Below are positions 35,911-45,555 of a stretch of 64,000 nucleotides of DNA, one piece after another. The DNA is taken from positions 107,230 through 171,229 of the forward strand of contig NZ_CBRF02000004.1 of assembly GCF_000470315.2 (NCBI RefSeq). The letters run 5' to 3'. How positions within the stretch are numbered: the first letter of the stretch is position 1; each line of letters opens with the position of its first letter. The stretch comes from Psychromonas sp. SP041. Lineage in GTDB: Bacteria > Pseudomonadota > Gammaproteobacteria > Enterobacterales > Psychromonadaceae. The notes beneath the pieces are model-generated. The model was not told the DNA's origin. It saw only the letters and a list, made by a program, of their open reading frames with translations, and searched no databases. A program made the position numbers and the translations under genes.

Positions 35911-35982
35911 TATACCGATTACATTAAATAAGTTGTTTTAACAAGTAAAATAGATAACTTAATTAGTGTGATTGGTATTATA
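35911..35982. repeat. Palindromic repeat element at the right edge of the array
   Basis: TATACCGATTACATTAAATAAGT (35911 onward) and the complement of ACTTAATTAGTGTGATTGGTATTATA (to about 35982) pair with a few mismatches around a 17-nt loop. Similar ATACCAATCACATTAATTAA palindromes are widespread in marine gammaproteobacteria as MITE/REP-like elements (recollection). Confidence 0.5.
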
Positions 35983-36630
35983 TAAAATTTTATACAACGC
36001 TTCAGGCAAAACAGGACATCAACTCACGTTTTGGTTTGATTGGTATTGGTTATCTCTTGTTTTTGAATAATGTGAATGTGAAAATTTATTCTTTGAAAGG
36101 TTAAAAGGTGATATTTGCGTCTATTTTATCTTCTATTTTACCAATATCTTTATGCTATTTTCCCCGTTCAGAACACATCAAAATTTGACCCTTTAGGATT
36201 CTAATTGAATATTTATCGAGTGTTTCAGGAATGATCATTCTGGTATGAGTTTAAGGCGTATTGATATTAGCTAAAGAGATATTGGTAAAAATTAGGGGAA
36301 AAAACGACTCATAATACGAATTTTATGACTTTTTTAAAAAATAATTTCTAATACATAATTTTCTTCATTCTACGAAAAATCACTGTTTTTCGTTAATTTC
36401 ACCGTAAATTCTTGGTAAAAACGCCTCATAATATTGCAAAAAATATTTTTATCGCACCTATCTAGTGCACTTTTTGGTTCATAGTTTTTTCCTTGTTAGT
36501 TGTAATAAATAACATGCTATACACTTGGAAGTGTAGCTCTTAGACTATTTTTAGCAATTGTTTAGTCGTTAACAATTCTTATTATAAAACCGACTAAGGA
36601 ATGTCTTTATAACACTACAGGAGTACTACT
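35983..36630. promoter_or_regulatory. 648-bp intergenic region upstream of the TAXI-TRAP operon with repeated motifs
   Basis: No ORF. It holds a perfect 14-bp inverted repeat TTTTACCAATATCT (36136-36149) / AGATATTGGTAAAA (36277-36290). It also holds two direct copies of AAAACG(A/C)CTCATAATA at 36301-36316 and 36418-36433, each following a TTGGTAAAA-like string, and a hairpin ACGAAAAA-N6-TTTTTCGT at 36372-36393. The paired motifs are candidates for binding sites of the LysR regulator at 40858-41760. An AGGAG site precedes the transporter ATG. Confidence 0.4.
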
Positions 36631-37656
36631 ATGAAAAAGCTTGTTAATAACACTTTTGCTTTAACGATGTCTGCAATATGTTTACTTTCCACCTCTCTTT
36701 CCGTTACTGCCGCGCCTAACAAAGTTGATATTTTAATCTCTCCTTCAGGCTCTGGTCCTTATCTTGCTTGGGCAACCATGCAAAATTATGCTAGTGATTA
36801 TACCGATAAAATAGCCCCTACAGCGGTAGAAACCCCAGGCTTTACCTACAATGTTAGGTATTTGGCCTCTTCTCCTCAACTTTGGAAAAACACCATTATT
36901 GGCTCAGGACAAGTGGTTGAATGGGCAGCCAAAAAAGGTATCTCTCCTTTTTTCCCTAAACCAATGGAAGCTGTAAACGACTTTCGTGCATTAGGGGTAA
37001 TGAGTCGAACCAGTAATATGTTTGTTACTTTAGATCCCTCTATTAAAAGCAAAGATGATTTTATTGGTAAGCGTGTTGCTGTTGGTTTGTTGACTCAAAA
37101 TGAATGGGGTATGCATCAACGCATGATGCTTGATGGTTGGGGGATAACGAAACAATTGAAATCGTTTGATGCGCTAGGTCCTGCTCAAAATATCAATGCC
37201 GTCTTAGATGGTAAAGCTGATATCGGGACGCTTGTGACTCATAGTAATCGTGATTTCAGTGTTACTTTGCAAGCGGGTCCATTTAAAACATTAGAAAGTT
37301 CAGGAAGAGATTATACGTTTATCGATATTAATAAAGAAGACATCCAGTCTTATATCGATAAAACAGGGGCTCCTTTTAGTATTCAAGTATTACCTGCTAA
37401 TACTGTTGCGAATCAACCTAAACCCGTTACTAGCTTTGGTAACTATACCTTGTTATCGGTACATAAATCTTTCCCAGAGGAAGATGCTTATGAGATGACT
37501 AAGTTATGGTTAAAGTCAGGGATTGAATTAGGTAAATATAGCGCAGTTGCAAAAATATGGGATAAACAAACTCTTGCAACAATTGCCAAAATTGGACTTG
37601 AGAATATTCACCCAGGTGCATTACGAGCTTATAAAGAATTAGGCCTTATAGATTAA
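36631..37656 (+). CDS. TAXI-family TRAP transporter substrate-binding protein
   Basis: 341 residues with a Sec signal peptide (cleavage near TAA-APNK, residue about 28). The mature sequence KVDILISPSGSGPYLAWATMQNYA with later QNEWGMHQRMMLDGWGI and ALGPAQNINAVLDGKADIGTLV follows the periplasmic TAXI (TRAP-associated extracytoplasmic immunogenic) fold. It delivers a small, usually carboxylated, solute to the permease encoded 70 bp downstream. The adjoining nitrilase suggests a nitrile, amide or related acid as ligand, which is inference. Confidence 0.85.
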   Translation: MKKLVNNTFALTMSAICLLSTSLSVTAAPNKVDILISPSGSGPYLAWATMQNYASDYTDKIAPTAVETPGFTYNVRYLASSPQLWKNTIIGSGQVVEWAAKKGISPFFPKPMEAVNDFRALGVMSRTSNMFVTLDPSIKSKDDFIGKRVAVGLLTQNEWGMHQRMMLDGWGITKQLKSFDALGPAQNINAVLDGKADIGTLVTHSNRDFSVTLQAGPFKTLESSGRDYTFIDINKEDIQSYIDKTGAPFSIQVLPANTVANQPKPVTSFGNYTLLSVHKSFPEEDAYEMTKLWLKSGIELGKYSAVAKIWDKQTLATIAKIGLENIHPGALRAYKELGLID

Positions 37657-37727
37657 GTTTTTCTTAAATGGTTTCAATCGTTTATCACTTATTGTTTGTC
37701 GTTTAATTGCGAACTAAAGGTCTAGGT

Positions 37728-39680
37728 ATGTTAGAGAACAAATCAAAAATAATGACACTAAGTCATTGGGCTTTATGGTTGGTAGGGGGAAGTCTACTCA
37801 CCTACCACATGGTCACTCTCTGGGTCAGTGTGCATGGCGCAATGAAACATTACACGATGCATTTAACGGCTGTACTCATTATTGGTGCGCTGTTAATTTT
37901 GGGGAGTCGCGCTGCAGATAAGTCATCATTGTCTAGAGTGATCGATATTGTGACCTCTCTTGTCAGTTTAGTGCTGGCAGCAGGGGCAGGTGTCTTTCTT
38001 TATGCAAATGCAGAAACACTAGAAATTACGCAGCCTTTTGTTGAGAATGATGCATTGATTGCGGGAGCGTCCCTTATTGCTTCTGTTATTTTAATCACAT
38101 GGCGGATGTGGGGGGCAACGATTGCCCTTGTTTGTCTTATAGGCGCTGCTTATATGACATTTGGGCATTTGTTACCCGAGCCTTTAACATCACGTCAACA
38201 ACCATTAAATGTAGCCATTAGTTTTCTTGGTGGTATCGGTGGTCCTCGAGGTGTACTTAATTATATGCCGCTGTCTGCAGATATGATTTTCTTGTTACTT
38301 GTTTACGGTGGTTTACTTCATGGTACTCGTGTTATTGATACCTTTGGTGAGTTAGGGCAAGCGATTGGTTTACTTGTTAAGGGCGGAGTAGCTTATTCGG
38401 CTGTTGTTGCGAGTACATTGATAGGAATGGTGACAGGCCAAGCAATTAGTAATATTGCCCTGTCTGGTGTGATGACGATTCCTACGATGAAGAAAAATGG
38501 GTTTACTGCTGATGAAGCCGGAGCCATTGAAGTTATGTCTTCAACGGGTAGCCAGTTATTACCGCCTATTATGGGGTTAGGCGCCTTTTTAATGGCCGTA
38601 ATATTGGGTGTTTCTTACATCGAAGTCGTGATTGCAGGGATTATCCCAGGTTTGCTTTATATGTTTGCAATCAGTATTGCCCTTTATAGTTTAGTAGGTC
38701 ATAAGCCACGCAATATTTCACAAAAATATAAAATTAATTGGCGAAAGATTAAATGGACACTGCCGTCATTTATTTTATCTTTTAGCGTTTTAATTGTGTT
38801 GCTAGTGATGCGTTACTCGCCTGCTATGGCTGGTTTTTGGGGTGGGTTACTGGTTGTTTTACTATCGTTTGCTCGTCCTGCTGAGTTCCGTCCAAATATC
38901 AAAGAGTTAATGAAAGGCTGTTTAACAGGTTTAGAAACAGCGGTGCAATTAACGGTTGTGCTTGCTGCTATTGGGCTGGTTGTGCAAACCTTAACAACAA
39001 CAGGACTTGGCGTTTCTGCGGGTCATCTCATCTCGGCTTACACTGACGGTAATATTGTTATTGCTCTTATGATTGGTATGGGCGTTTCCCTGATCGTCGG
39101 TATGGGTTTACCTACTCCAGCGGCTTATGCGTTGATTGCCATCATTGTTGTCCCAGGATTAATTGATGCAGGGTTATCACCTATTGCTGCGAACATGTAT
39201 GGCTTTTATTTTGCGATCTTCTCTGCTCTTACACCGCCTGTTGCTGTTGGTATTTTAGTTGCGGTTAGAATCTCTGGAGGTAGCTTTATACGTAGTGCCA
39301 TTGAAGCTGCGAAGCTTGGGAGTTGCGCTTTACTTGTGCCTTTTGTCTTTGTTTCTATTCCTAGTATTTTGGATCCTACGAATATTACTGCACAAGCAGT
39401 GTTTGGACTTGTGGTGTTCTTATGTGCGTCTATTTTAACGGCTGGGGTTGTTTACGGTGCAATTGGACGAAAACTAAGTTCACGTGAACGTTTAGTTTAT
39501 GCGTTTGCAGGGCCATTGTCTTTAATCGCTTATTTGTTAACTCATAGTGTGTGGATAGGGTTAGTACCGATCCTGACAATGATTATCCGAATGGCCTTAA
39601 CGTATCGTAACAAGGTTAAACATCAAACGACATCTGAGTCAGATATTACTAATGATGACCAAGCTGTTCTTCAAAATTGA
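37728..39680 (+). CDS. Fused TRAP transporter permease (DctQM type)
   Basis: About 650 residues with roughly 16-18 hydrophobic segments: a four-helix DctQ-like N-terminal part, then the DctM domain with GLLHGTRVIDTFGELGQAIGLLVKGG, SSTGSQLLPPIMGLGAFLMA and GLPTPAAYALIAIIVVPGL, as in the TAXI-associated fused permeases. Uses a sodium (or proton) gradient. I start at ATG 37728 (AAAGG 7 nt upstream); the frame opens at a TTG seven codons earlier. Forms an operon with the binding protein and probably the nitrilase 91 bp downstream. Confidence 0.88.
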   Translation: MLENKSKIMTLSHWALWLVGGSLLTYHMVTLWVSVHGAMKHYTMHLTAVLIIGALLILGSRAADKSSLSRVIDIVTSLVSLVLAAGAGVFLYANAETLEITQPFVENDALIAGASLIASVILITWRMWGATIALVCLIGAAYMTFGHLLPEPLTSRQQPLNVAISFLGGIGGPRGVLNYMPLSADMIFLLLVYGGLLHGTRVIDTFGELGQAIGLLVKGGVAYSAVVASTLIGMVTGQAISNIALSGVMTIPTMKKNGFTADEAGAIEVMSSTGSQLLPPIMGLGAFLMAVILGVSYIEVVIAGIIPGLLYMFAISIALYSLVGHKPRNISQKYKINWRKIKWTLPSFILSFSVLIVLLVMRYSPAMAGFWGGLLVVLLSFARPAEFRPNIKELMKGCLTGLETAVQLTVVLAAIGLVVQTLTTTGLGVSAGHLISAYTDGNIVIALMIGMGVSLIVGMGLPTPAAYALIAIIVVPGLIDAGLSPIAANMYGFYFAIFSALTPPVAVGILVAVRISGGSFIRSAIEAAKLGSCALLVPFVFVSIPSILDPTNITAQAVFGLVVFLCASILTAGVVYGAIGRKLSSRERLVYAFAGPLSLIAYLLTHSVWIGLVPILTMIIRMALTYRNKVKHQTTSESDITNDDQAVLQN

Positions 39681-39771
39681 ATCATTAATGTAATAACTGC
39701 ATTGAATAGATCACATATTGAATTCAAATTATTTAATTTAAAATATTTAAGAATACGAAAGGAAAAGTCCT

Positions 39772-40833
39772 ATGACTTCAAGTACTAAACAAAATAATCC
39801 CGTTCGAGTGGCTGCTGCGCATGTTTCTTCAGAGTTTTTTGATCCTGCGGGAGGCGTAAAGAAAGCCATTAAATATTTAACTGAAGCTGCTAAAGCAGGT
39901 GTTGAACTTATTGTATTTCCAGAGAGTTTTATTCCAGGATTCCCAATTTGGAATGCGTTATCAAGCCCAATTAAGGGGCATGAAAACTTTGTTAAATTTG
40001 CCGCTTCATCGTTACGTGTCGATGGACCAGAAATTAAAGCGATTGCAAGTGCGGCTGCACAACAGAAAATAGCAGTATCTCTAGGCTTTTCAGAAGTTGC
40101 TTCATACTCAGCAGGGTGTTTGTGGAACTCAATGATATTGATTAATGCACAAGGTATTATCGTCAATCATCACCGTAAACTAGTACCGACTTTTTATGAA
40201 AAATTAACGTGGAATCGCGGTGATGGTGCTGGGTTGTCTGTTGTTGATATGCCGTTTGGACGAGTCGGTGGTTTGATTTGCGGGGAAAATGGTAACCCTT
40301 TGTCGCGCTATGCACTGATGGCACAAGGTGAGGAAATTCATTGTGCTAATTATCCTCCTATTTGGCCATTTAAAGATCCTCGTGATTCAGAACCTTATGA
40401 TTTGGCAGATGCAATTCGAGTGCGTGCAGCAGCACATTGTTTTGAAGCTAAAGTGTTTTCAGTTGTCTCTGCAGGTTTTATAACAGATGAAAATATAGCT
40501 TTATTATGTGATGACGATGAAGCTAGAGCCATTTTAGAAGCTTCTCCAAGATCCGCCTCTATGATTGTCACGCCTAATGGCACCACGTTGGGTGAAACTT
40601 TATCTGACCGAGAGGGGCTTGTTATCGCTGATTTAGATATTAGTAGTCTTGTGGAATTAAAACAGCACCATGATATGGCCGGTTATTATAATAGACATGA
40701 TGTGTTTCATGTTTCGATTAATCGCTGTCGACAAAAACCATTACATGATTTAGTTAGCCATGGCGCTAATAGCTCAGTACCGATTGCTAATACAACCTTA
40801 GAAGAGAGCTTAGATCTTATTAATTATACTTAA
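39772..40833 (+). CDS. Nitrilase-family carbon-nitrogen hydrolase
   Basis: 353 residues, length of true nitrilases. The catalytic triad is complete: Glu51 in FPESFIPGFP, Lys136 in HHRKLVPTFYEKLTW and Cys170 in GGLICGENGNPL. The CGEN(T/G)NP sequence is typical of nitrilases that turn organic nitriles into carboxylic acids and ammonia, though amidase or cyanide-related activity cannot be excluded. A strong AAGGA Shine-Dalgarno precedes the ATG. Co-directional with the TRAP genes, so the imported substrate is probably its substrate or a precursor. Confidence 0.87.
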   Translation: MTSSTKQNNPVRVAAAHVSSEFFDPAGGVKKAIKYLTEAAKAGVELIVFPESFIPGFPIWNALSSPIKGHENFVKFAASSLRVDGPEIKAIASAAAQQKIAVSLGFSEVASYSAGCLWNSMILINAQGIIVNHHRKLVPTFYEKLTWNRGDGAGLSVVDMPFGRVGGLICGENGNPLSRYALMAQGEEIHCANYPPIWPFKDPRDSEPYDLADAIRVRAAAHCFEAKVFSVVSAGFITDENIALLCDDDEARAILEASPRSASMIVTPNGTTLGETLSDREGLVIADLDISSLVELKQHHDMAGYYNRHDVFHVSINRCRQKPLHDLVSHGANSSVPIANTTLEESLDLINYT

Positions 40834-40857
40834 TATGCCTTGAATTTTTGAAGCAGC

Positions 40858-41760
40858 TTATGACGCTGCTTCAAAAAATGATTCGATATGAGCGGAAAAT
40901 ATATCTGCAATGCGCCGTGGCTCTAGTCGACTGTAATGTATAAGCACAATATTAAGAGGATCGACTTTATCTTTGATCGGTTTAATCACCACTTTGTTAC
41001 CATTATAGGTGACCGTAGATTTGGGTTTTAAGTTTAATACGGAGACACCTAAACCACTGGCAACAAAGGTTCTTACGGTTTCAAATGATGTGGTGCGGTA
41101 ACGAATATTGGGGGATAATTTCTTTTTTGCGAATAGCGAGATGAAATAATCATTTGTATAAGGCAAGTCCATTAAAATAAAAGGGCGTTGCACAAGTTCT
41201 TTGAGTTGTACTTCATCTTGTTGTGCGAGTGGATCATCAATTGGTAATAGGGCATAGGGTTCTCTTGAAGCAATATATTTTGTTTTCATTGATTTAGGGA
41301 TATTTAAATCAAAAGTTAATGCTAGCTCTACTTTACCGCTACTGAGCGCATCAAAAATGGCGGCTTGATCTAAGTCGTGGATGTGGACATTGATATCAGG
41401 GTATTTTTCTTTAAATGTTCTAATAATTTCTGATAAATAATTGGAGCCTAAATTCATAAAGAAAGCGATAGAAATATTGCCGACAAGCTGTGATTTAACC
41501 GCGCTTGTTGCTGCGCGAAATGACTCAGCATGTCTTATCAGTATTCTGGCTTCTTCTAACACTTTAATGCCTTGTGTCGTTAATCGAATACCTTTAGAGG
41601 GATAGCGTACAAATAATTGTAGATCGAGTGTTTTCTCTATTTCAATAATAGCAGCTGAAATACTGGGTTGTGAGATATGAAGTTTGTTAGCGGCCTCAGA
41701 TAGGCTGCCACACTCTGCAGCTGCAATAAAATAACGAATAGGTCGTAGCTTTATATCCAT
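40858..41760 (-). CDS. LysR-type transcriptional regulator
   Basis: 300 residues. The N-terminal winged helix-turn-helix (RYFIAAAECGSLSEAANKLHISQPSISAAIIEIEKTL, residues 8-45) is followed by the periplasmic-binding-like effector domain (about 90-295). Converges with the nitrilase gene (24 bp between stops) and is divergent from the TSUP exporter, an arrangement typical of a local regulator controlling both sides. Effector unknown; the imported compound or its acid product is the natural guess. Confidence 0.88.
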   Translation of the reverse strand: MDIKLRPIRYFIAAAECGSLSEAANKLHISQPSISAAIIEIEKTLDLQLFVRYPSKGIRLTTQGIKVLEEARILIRHAESFRAATSAVKSQLVGNISIAFFMNLGSNYLSEIIRTFKEKYPDINVHIHDLDQAAIFDALSSGKVELALTFDLNIPKSMKTKYIASREPYALLPIDDPLAQQDEVQLKELVQRPFILMDLPYTNDYFISLFAKKKLSPNIRYRTTSFETVRTFVASGLGVSVLNLKPKSTVTYNGNKVVIKPIKDKVDPLNIVLIHYSRLEPRRIADIFSAHIESFFEAAS

Positions 41761-42115
41761 GCTTTTTATCCTAATTATTTGAGTTCTATATAGTTAAATC
41801 CTATATGAAATACTATTGGGGTTAAACAACAATTAATGGGTATTCATTAATGTTCGAATACTTTGTGATTTTTAGTCAGGCAGGGAAGAAGTGATAAAGT
41901 TTAATGTTGATAATTTAACACTTTATTGATGACCTTATTTAAGGGCTTATTTAAGATATTATTTAACACTTTATTTAACACTTTACTTAAATAAAGTTTA
42001 GTACAATAAGCATGTGGGTTTTCGCCTGTTAACGCTATGTTTTTCTGTGTGGTTGTCGAAGGTTTAATAGGCCATAATAAACCATTTTATTCATGATTTT
42101 TTAGTTGAGATTTGT
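41761..42115. promoter_or_regulatory. 355-bp divergent promoter region between lysR and the TSUP gene
   Basis: Contains several copies of TTATTTAACACTTTA-like sequence (41930-41985) and an inverted repeat ACTTTATTT (41968-41976) / AAATAAAGT (41989-41997). These may be the LysR operator or slippage-prone AT repeats. No ORF. Confidence 0.35.
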
Positions 42116-42865
42116 ATGCATGATATTTCTATATGGCTTCTTTTCGTATTTGTTGTCGGAAGCTACGTTCAAAGTATAACTGGGTTTGCGTTTGGTTTGA
42201 TTGTGATGAGTGTCGCTGCGTTATTTTCTCTCGTGCCATTAGAAGTTGCCGCCTTTTCTGTAAGTGTGTTGAGTATGGTGAATGCAGCAACAAGTTTATA
42301 TGGTGGCGTATGGAAGCAAGTTAATGCCAAGAACTTCATTGTTTACTTCATTGCCTCAACCCCAATGATTGCAGTTGGGGTTTATTTATTGAATTTTTTC
42401 GGAAGCAACGCTTTGCACTGGCTGCAACTCTTATTGGGCATAAGCATCATTCTGGCTTGTTTAATGAGCCTAGTGAAGCCTAAGAAAGACATCAAACCTT
42501 CAAAACCTTGGGTGTATTTTGTATTTGGTGGTATTTCAGGGATATTTGGAGGCTTGTTTTCAACGTCTGGACCACCTATTTCTTATTTAATGTATCGTCA
42601 ACCTATTGCTTTGAGTGTCATTCGTGCAACATTACTCAGCGTTTTCTTCCTTTCTTGCCTACTACGAATTGTTATTATGGGAGTCGGCGGTCAAATTACT
42701 GAGTCAATGCTTTGGGTTAGTTTAGCGGGTTTACCTTGTGTGTTTATTGTCGCAGTATTGAGCAAGCGTTACCCTCCTAAAATATCACCTCAAGCGATTA
42801 AACGTATCGCGGTTGTTTTATTACTATTATCCGGGGTCAGCTTATCTTTAAAAGCTTTACTTTAA
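42116..42865 (+). CDS. TSUP family (TauE/SafE) membrane transporter
   Basis: 249 residues with about eight transmembrane helices in two related halves, each beginning with a glycine-rich motif: SITGFAFGLIVMSV near the N-terminus and GGISGIFGGLFSTSGPPISYLM in the middle. TSUP proteins move sulfite, sulfoacetate or other organic anions. Divergent from the LysR gene and near the TRAP-nitrilase genes, so it may export an acid product or take up a related anion; the substrate is not readable from sequence. Confidence 0.82.
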   Translation: MHDISIWLLFVFVVGSYVQSITGFAFGLIVMSVAALFSLVPLEVAAFSVSVLSMVNAATSLYGGVWKQVNAKNFIVYFIASTPMIAVGVYLLNFFGSNALHWLQLLLGISIILACLMSLVKPKKDIKPSKPWVYFVFGGISGIFGGLFSTSGPPISYLMYRQPIALSVIRATLLSVFFLSCLLRIVIMGVGGQITESMLWVSLAGLPCVFIVAVLSKRYPPKISPQAIKRIAVVLLLLSGVSLSLKALL

Positions 42866-42905
42866 TTGCATCTTGAATGGCGACTGATATATATAAACTT
42901 ATGCA

Positions 42906-43985
42906 TTAACTGCTGACGCTTACGTTATCAGCATACTTTTGTTTTATTGCTAGAATTTCATCTTGTACTGAGAAGAATGCATCAACGACTGCTGGGTCAA
43001 AGTGACTGCCACTACCTTCCTTAATGATAGAAAAAGTTTTATCTTCTGAAAATGATTTTTTATAAGGTCTTTCAGATGAAAGGGCATCAAATACATCTGC
43101 AATTGCTACAATACGAGCAGCAATTGGTATATTGTTGCCTTTTAAACCATCAGGATAACCACTACCATCCCATCTTTCATGGTGTGAACGTGCAATTACT
43201 TCACCTAATTGAATAACTTCAGAATCTGAACCTGTAAGGATTTTTGCACCTACAACAGTATGTTGTTTCATTATTTCCCATTCAGCGGCGTCTAATTTAC
43301 CCGGTTTCAATAATATGTTATCGGGTGTCGATATTTTACCAAGATCGTGCATACAAGCTGAAAACAATATATTTTCAATCATCGATTCATCAAGTCCCAA
43401 ACTTCGTGCAACGGCTTCAGAATATAAACTCATACGTTGTATGTGTGCACCTGTTTCTTCGTCTTTGTATTCAGCGGCTTTGGTTAATCTATTAATGGTT
43501 TCTAGTGACGCTGTTTTTAAGCTTATCATCGCTTTTTCTAAAGATTTAGTTCTTGTTGCCACTTCAAGCTCTAATTTCTTTTGATAGTTATCTTTTAGAT
43601 CGTTGTAATCTTTTATTTTAAGTAAAGATTTTACCCTAGAGCACAGTTCATTTTTGTCTACTGGCTTAGTAATAAAGTCATCACATCCTGCATCAATACC
43701 TTCCACTCGCTCTTTTTTCTCACTTAATGCAGTGATCAGAATAATAGGAATATATTTTGAAGATTTGTCATTTCTTATTTTTCGCGTGACTTCAAAGCCA
43801 CTAATGCCGGGCATCATTACATCCAGTAAGATTAAGTCAATTGATTGATTGTCTAATATATCTAGCGCTTCTTGACCTCTGGTCGCTGCGATTATTTTAT
43901 ATCCTTTAGGCTCAAGATAAGCTTCCATTAACTCAATATTCATTGGGTTATCATCGACAACAAGAATAACGGAACTTTGCTTCAT
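42906..43985 (-). CDS. Response regulator with HD-GYP cyclic di-GMP phosphodiesterase domain
   Basis: About 359 residues: REC domain (phosphoacceptor Asp about 55 in LILLDVMMPG), a linker coiled coil, then HD-GYP (about 170-345) with HDLGKISTPDNIL, HHERWDGSGYPDGLKGN and the rest of the metal-binding set, so it should hydrolyse c-di-GMP. I start at the second ATG (43985), which has GGAG 5-6 nt upstream; the longer start is at 43997. Third gene of a kinase-receiver-HD-GYP unit, and the natural output of that pathway. Confidence 0.9.
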   Translation of the reverse strand: MKQSSVILVVDDNPMNIELMEAYLEPKGYKIIAATRGQEALDILDNQSIDLILLDVMMPGISGFEVTRKIRNDKSSKYIPIILITALSEKKERVEGIDAGCDDFITKPVDKNELCSRVKSLLKIKDYNDLKDNYQKKLELEVATRTKSLEKAMISLKTASLETINRLTKAAEYKDEETGAHIQRMSLYSEAVARSLGLDESMIENILFSACMHDLGKISTPDNILLKPGKLDAAEWEIMKQHTVVGAKILTGSDSEVIQLGEVIARSHHERWDGSGYPDGLKGNNIPIAARIVAIADVFDALSSERPYKKSFSEDKTFSIIKEGSGSHFDPAVVDAFFSVQDEILAIKQKYADNVSVSS

Positions 43986-44024
43986 ATATTTCTCCATGTG
44001 TGTATCAAATAAAGATGTTTAGTA

Positions 44025-44390
44025 TCATTTAATACATTGGCTAACTTGTTTAGAAAATGTTCGCGTATTTATTGGTTTAGAAATATATGCGCTATCGGGG
44101 ATAGAAAGTAAGTGGTCTATGTCAGATTGCAATACAGATGCAGTTACAAAAACAATCGGAGTAGAAACGGTATCTATACTCGACCTTAATATACGAGCCA
44201 ATTCAGCGCCTGAAATATCAGGCAGTTGAACGTCTAATACAATAACTTGAGGTTTTACCTCTTTAATTAACTGTATTGCATCATTTGCATTAACTGCGGT
44301 ATGCACTTCGAATCCCGCTACGATTAGAAGATCTTTTTCGAGTAGCAAGTTATTTGCATTATCATCAACTATGACTATTTTTGTTTTCAT
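44025..44390 (-). CDS. Single-domain response regulator
   Basis: About 121 residues, only a CheY-like receiver: acidic pair VDDN, phosphoacceptor Asp about 53 in VIVLDVQLPD, Thr in VFVTAS and Lys in SKPIN. Its start overlaps the end of the histidine kinase gene by about 26 nt, so translation is coupled. It could relay phosphate between the kinase and the HD-GYP protein, or act as a phosphate sink. Confidence 0.85.
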   Translation of the reverse strand: MKTKIVIVDDNANNLLLEKDLLIVAGFEVHTAVNANDAIQLIKEVKPQVIVLDVQLPDISGAELARILRSSIDTVSTPIVFVTASVLQSDIDHLLSIPDSAYISKPINTRTFSKQVSQCIK

Positions 44391-45555
44391 CACGAATTAC
44401 CGTTGTTATATGTTTAATAGGTAATATTATGTGAACGGATGTACCTTTTTCATTACCTTCCGATTCAACTTTTAATTTCCCCCTATGAAGTTCAACTAAT
44501 TTTTTTGCTATGGGTAGCCCTAGTCCTGTGCCTTCTGTTACACGAGAGTAGGGCGTTTCTATTCTAAAAAAACCTTCAAATATCTTTTCGATATTTTCTA
44601 AAGCAATGCCAATCCCTGTATCCCATATTACAATATGAGTCTCAGTATCTGTTTGTGTTGCTTTAATACCAATCTCACCCCCATCGGGTGTAAATTTGAT
44701 AGCATTAGAAAGTAGATTGTAGAGAATTTGTTTAATTTTTAATGAATCAGCCTGGATGTTCTTTAAATATGTTGATATATCAATCACCATTTTTAGATTT
44801 TTTTTATTGGCAGCATCTTTTATTAAACCTGATATCTCGTATAAAATTTCTTTTATTGGTAATTCAGTGACGGTAAGAGTCATTTTTCCTGCTTCGACTT
44901 TAGCCATATCTAATATTTCGTTTATTAATAATAAAAGGTGATTACCACTCACTAATACATTTTTAACGTACTGTTTTTGCTTTTCATTCAATGTGCCGAA
45001 AGTTTCATCGTAAAGCACCTCAGAAAATCCATTAATAGAATTAAGTGGGGTTCTTAATTCATGTGACATATTAGCTAAAAACTCTGATTTAACTTGCGCT
45101 GCTTTTACTAAATCTTTAGTTAGTATTTCTAGTTCTTTATTCGCTTTTACTAGCCCTTCTTGAATTGCATTTCTTTCAGTAATATCTTCAATAGAAAGTA
45201 AAATTATTCGGTCATTAGATTGTGAACGTTCAACTTGTCTCGCATTAAGTAACATAGTACGCCAACCAATAGTGGTGAAGTCATGCTCTACTTTATAGTC
45301 ATCAAAACTGGTTTTTTGCGGTAAAATTGTTTCTAATAATTCCCGTAATTTAGGTATATCCCATTGATTATTGCCTAAATTGTAAATTAGTTTACCTATA
45401 GTGTCCTTTGGCTCAGCTCTAAAAAAATCATAGAATGATCGACTTGCTGTTATTACTCTTAAATGTTGATCCATTATAATTAATGGTTCTCTAACAGTAT
45501 TTACAATACTTTCTGAATATTCTGGCAATTCTTTTGGGGTACTTATTTTGTTCAC
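44365..45555 (-). CDS. Cytoplasmic PAS-containing sensor histidine kinase
   Basis: 396 residues. A PAS domain (about 15-125) is followed by a short coiled coil, the dimerisation domain with phosphoacceptor His165 (FLANMSHELRTPLNS), and the ATPase domain with the N box NLLSNAIKFTPDGG, G1 DTGIGI and G2 GTGLGL. No membrane helix, so it senses an internal cue. First gene of an operon with a lone receiver and an HD-GYP regulator, linking the signal to lowering c-di-GMP. Confidence 0.9.
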   Translation of the reverse strand: MNKISTPKELPEYSESIVNTVREPLIIMDQHLRVITASRSFYDFFRAEPKDTIGKLIYNLGNNQWDIPKLRELLETILPQKTSFDDYKVEHDFTTIGWRTMLLNARQVERSQSNDRIILLSIEDITERNAIQEGLVKANKELEILTKDLVKAAQVKSEFLANMSHELRTPLNSINGFSEVLYDETFGTLNEKQKQYVKNVLVSGNHLLLLINEILDMAKVEAGKMTLTVTELPIKEILYEISGLIKDAANKKNLKMVIDISTYLKNIQADSLKIKQILYNLLSNAIKFTPDGGEIGIKATQTDTETHIVIWDTGIGIALENIEKIFEGFFRIETPYSRVTEGTGLGLPIAKKLVELHRGKLKVESEGNEKGTSVHIILPIKHITTVIRDENKNSHS

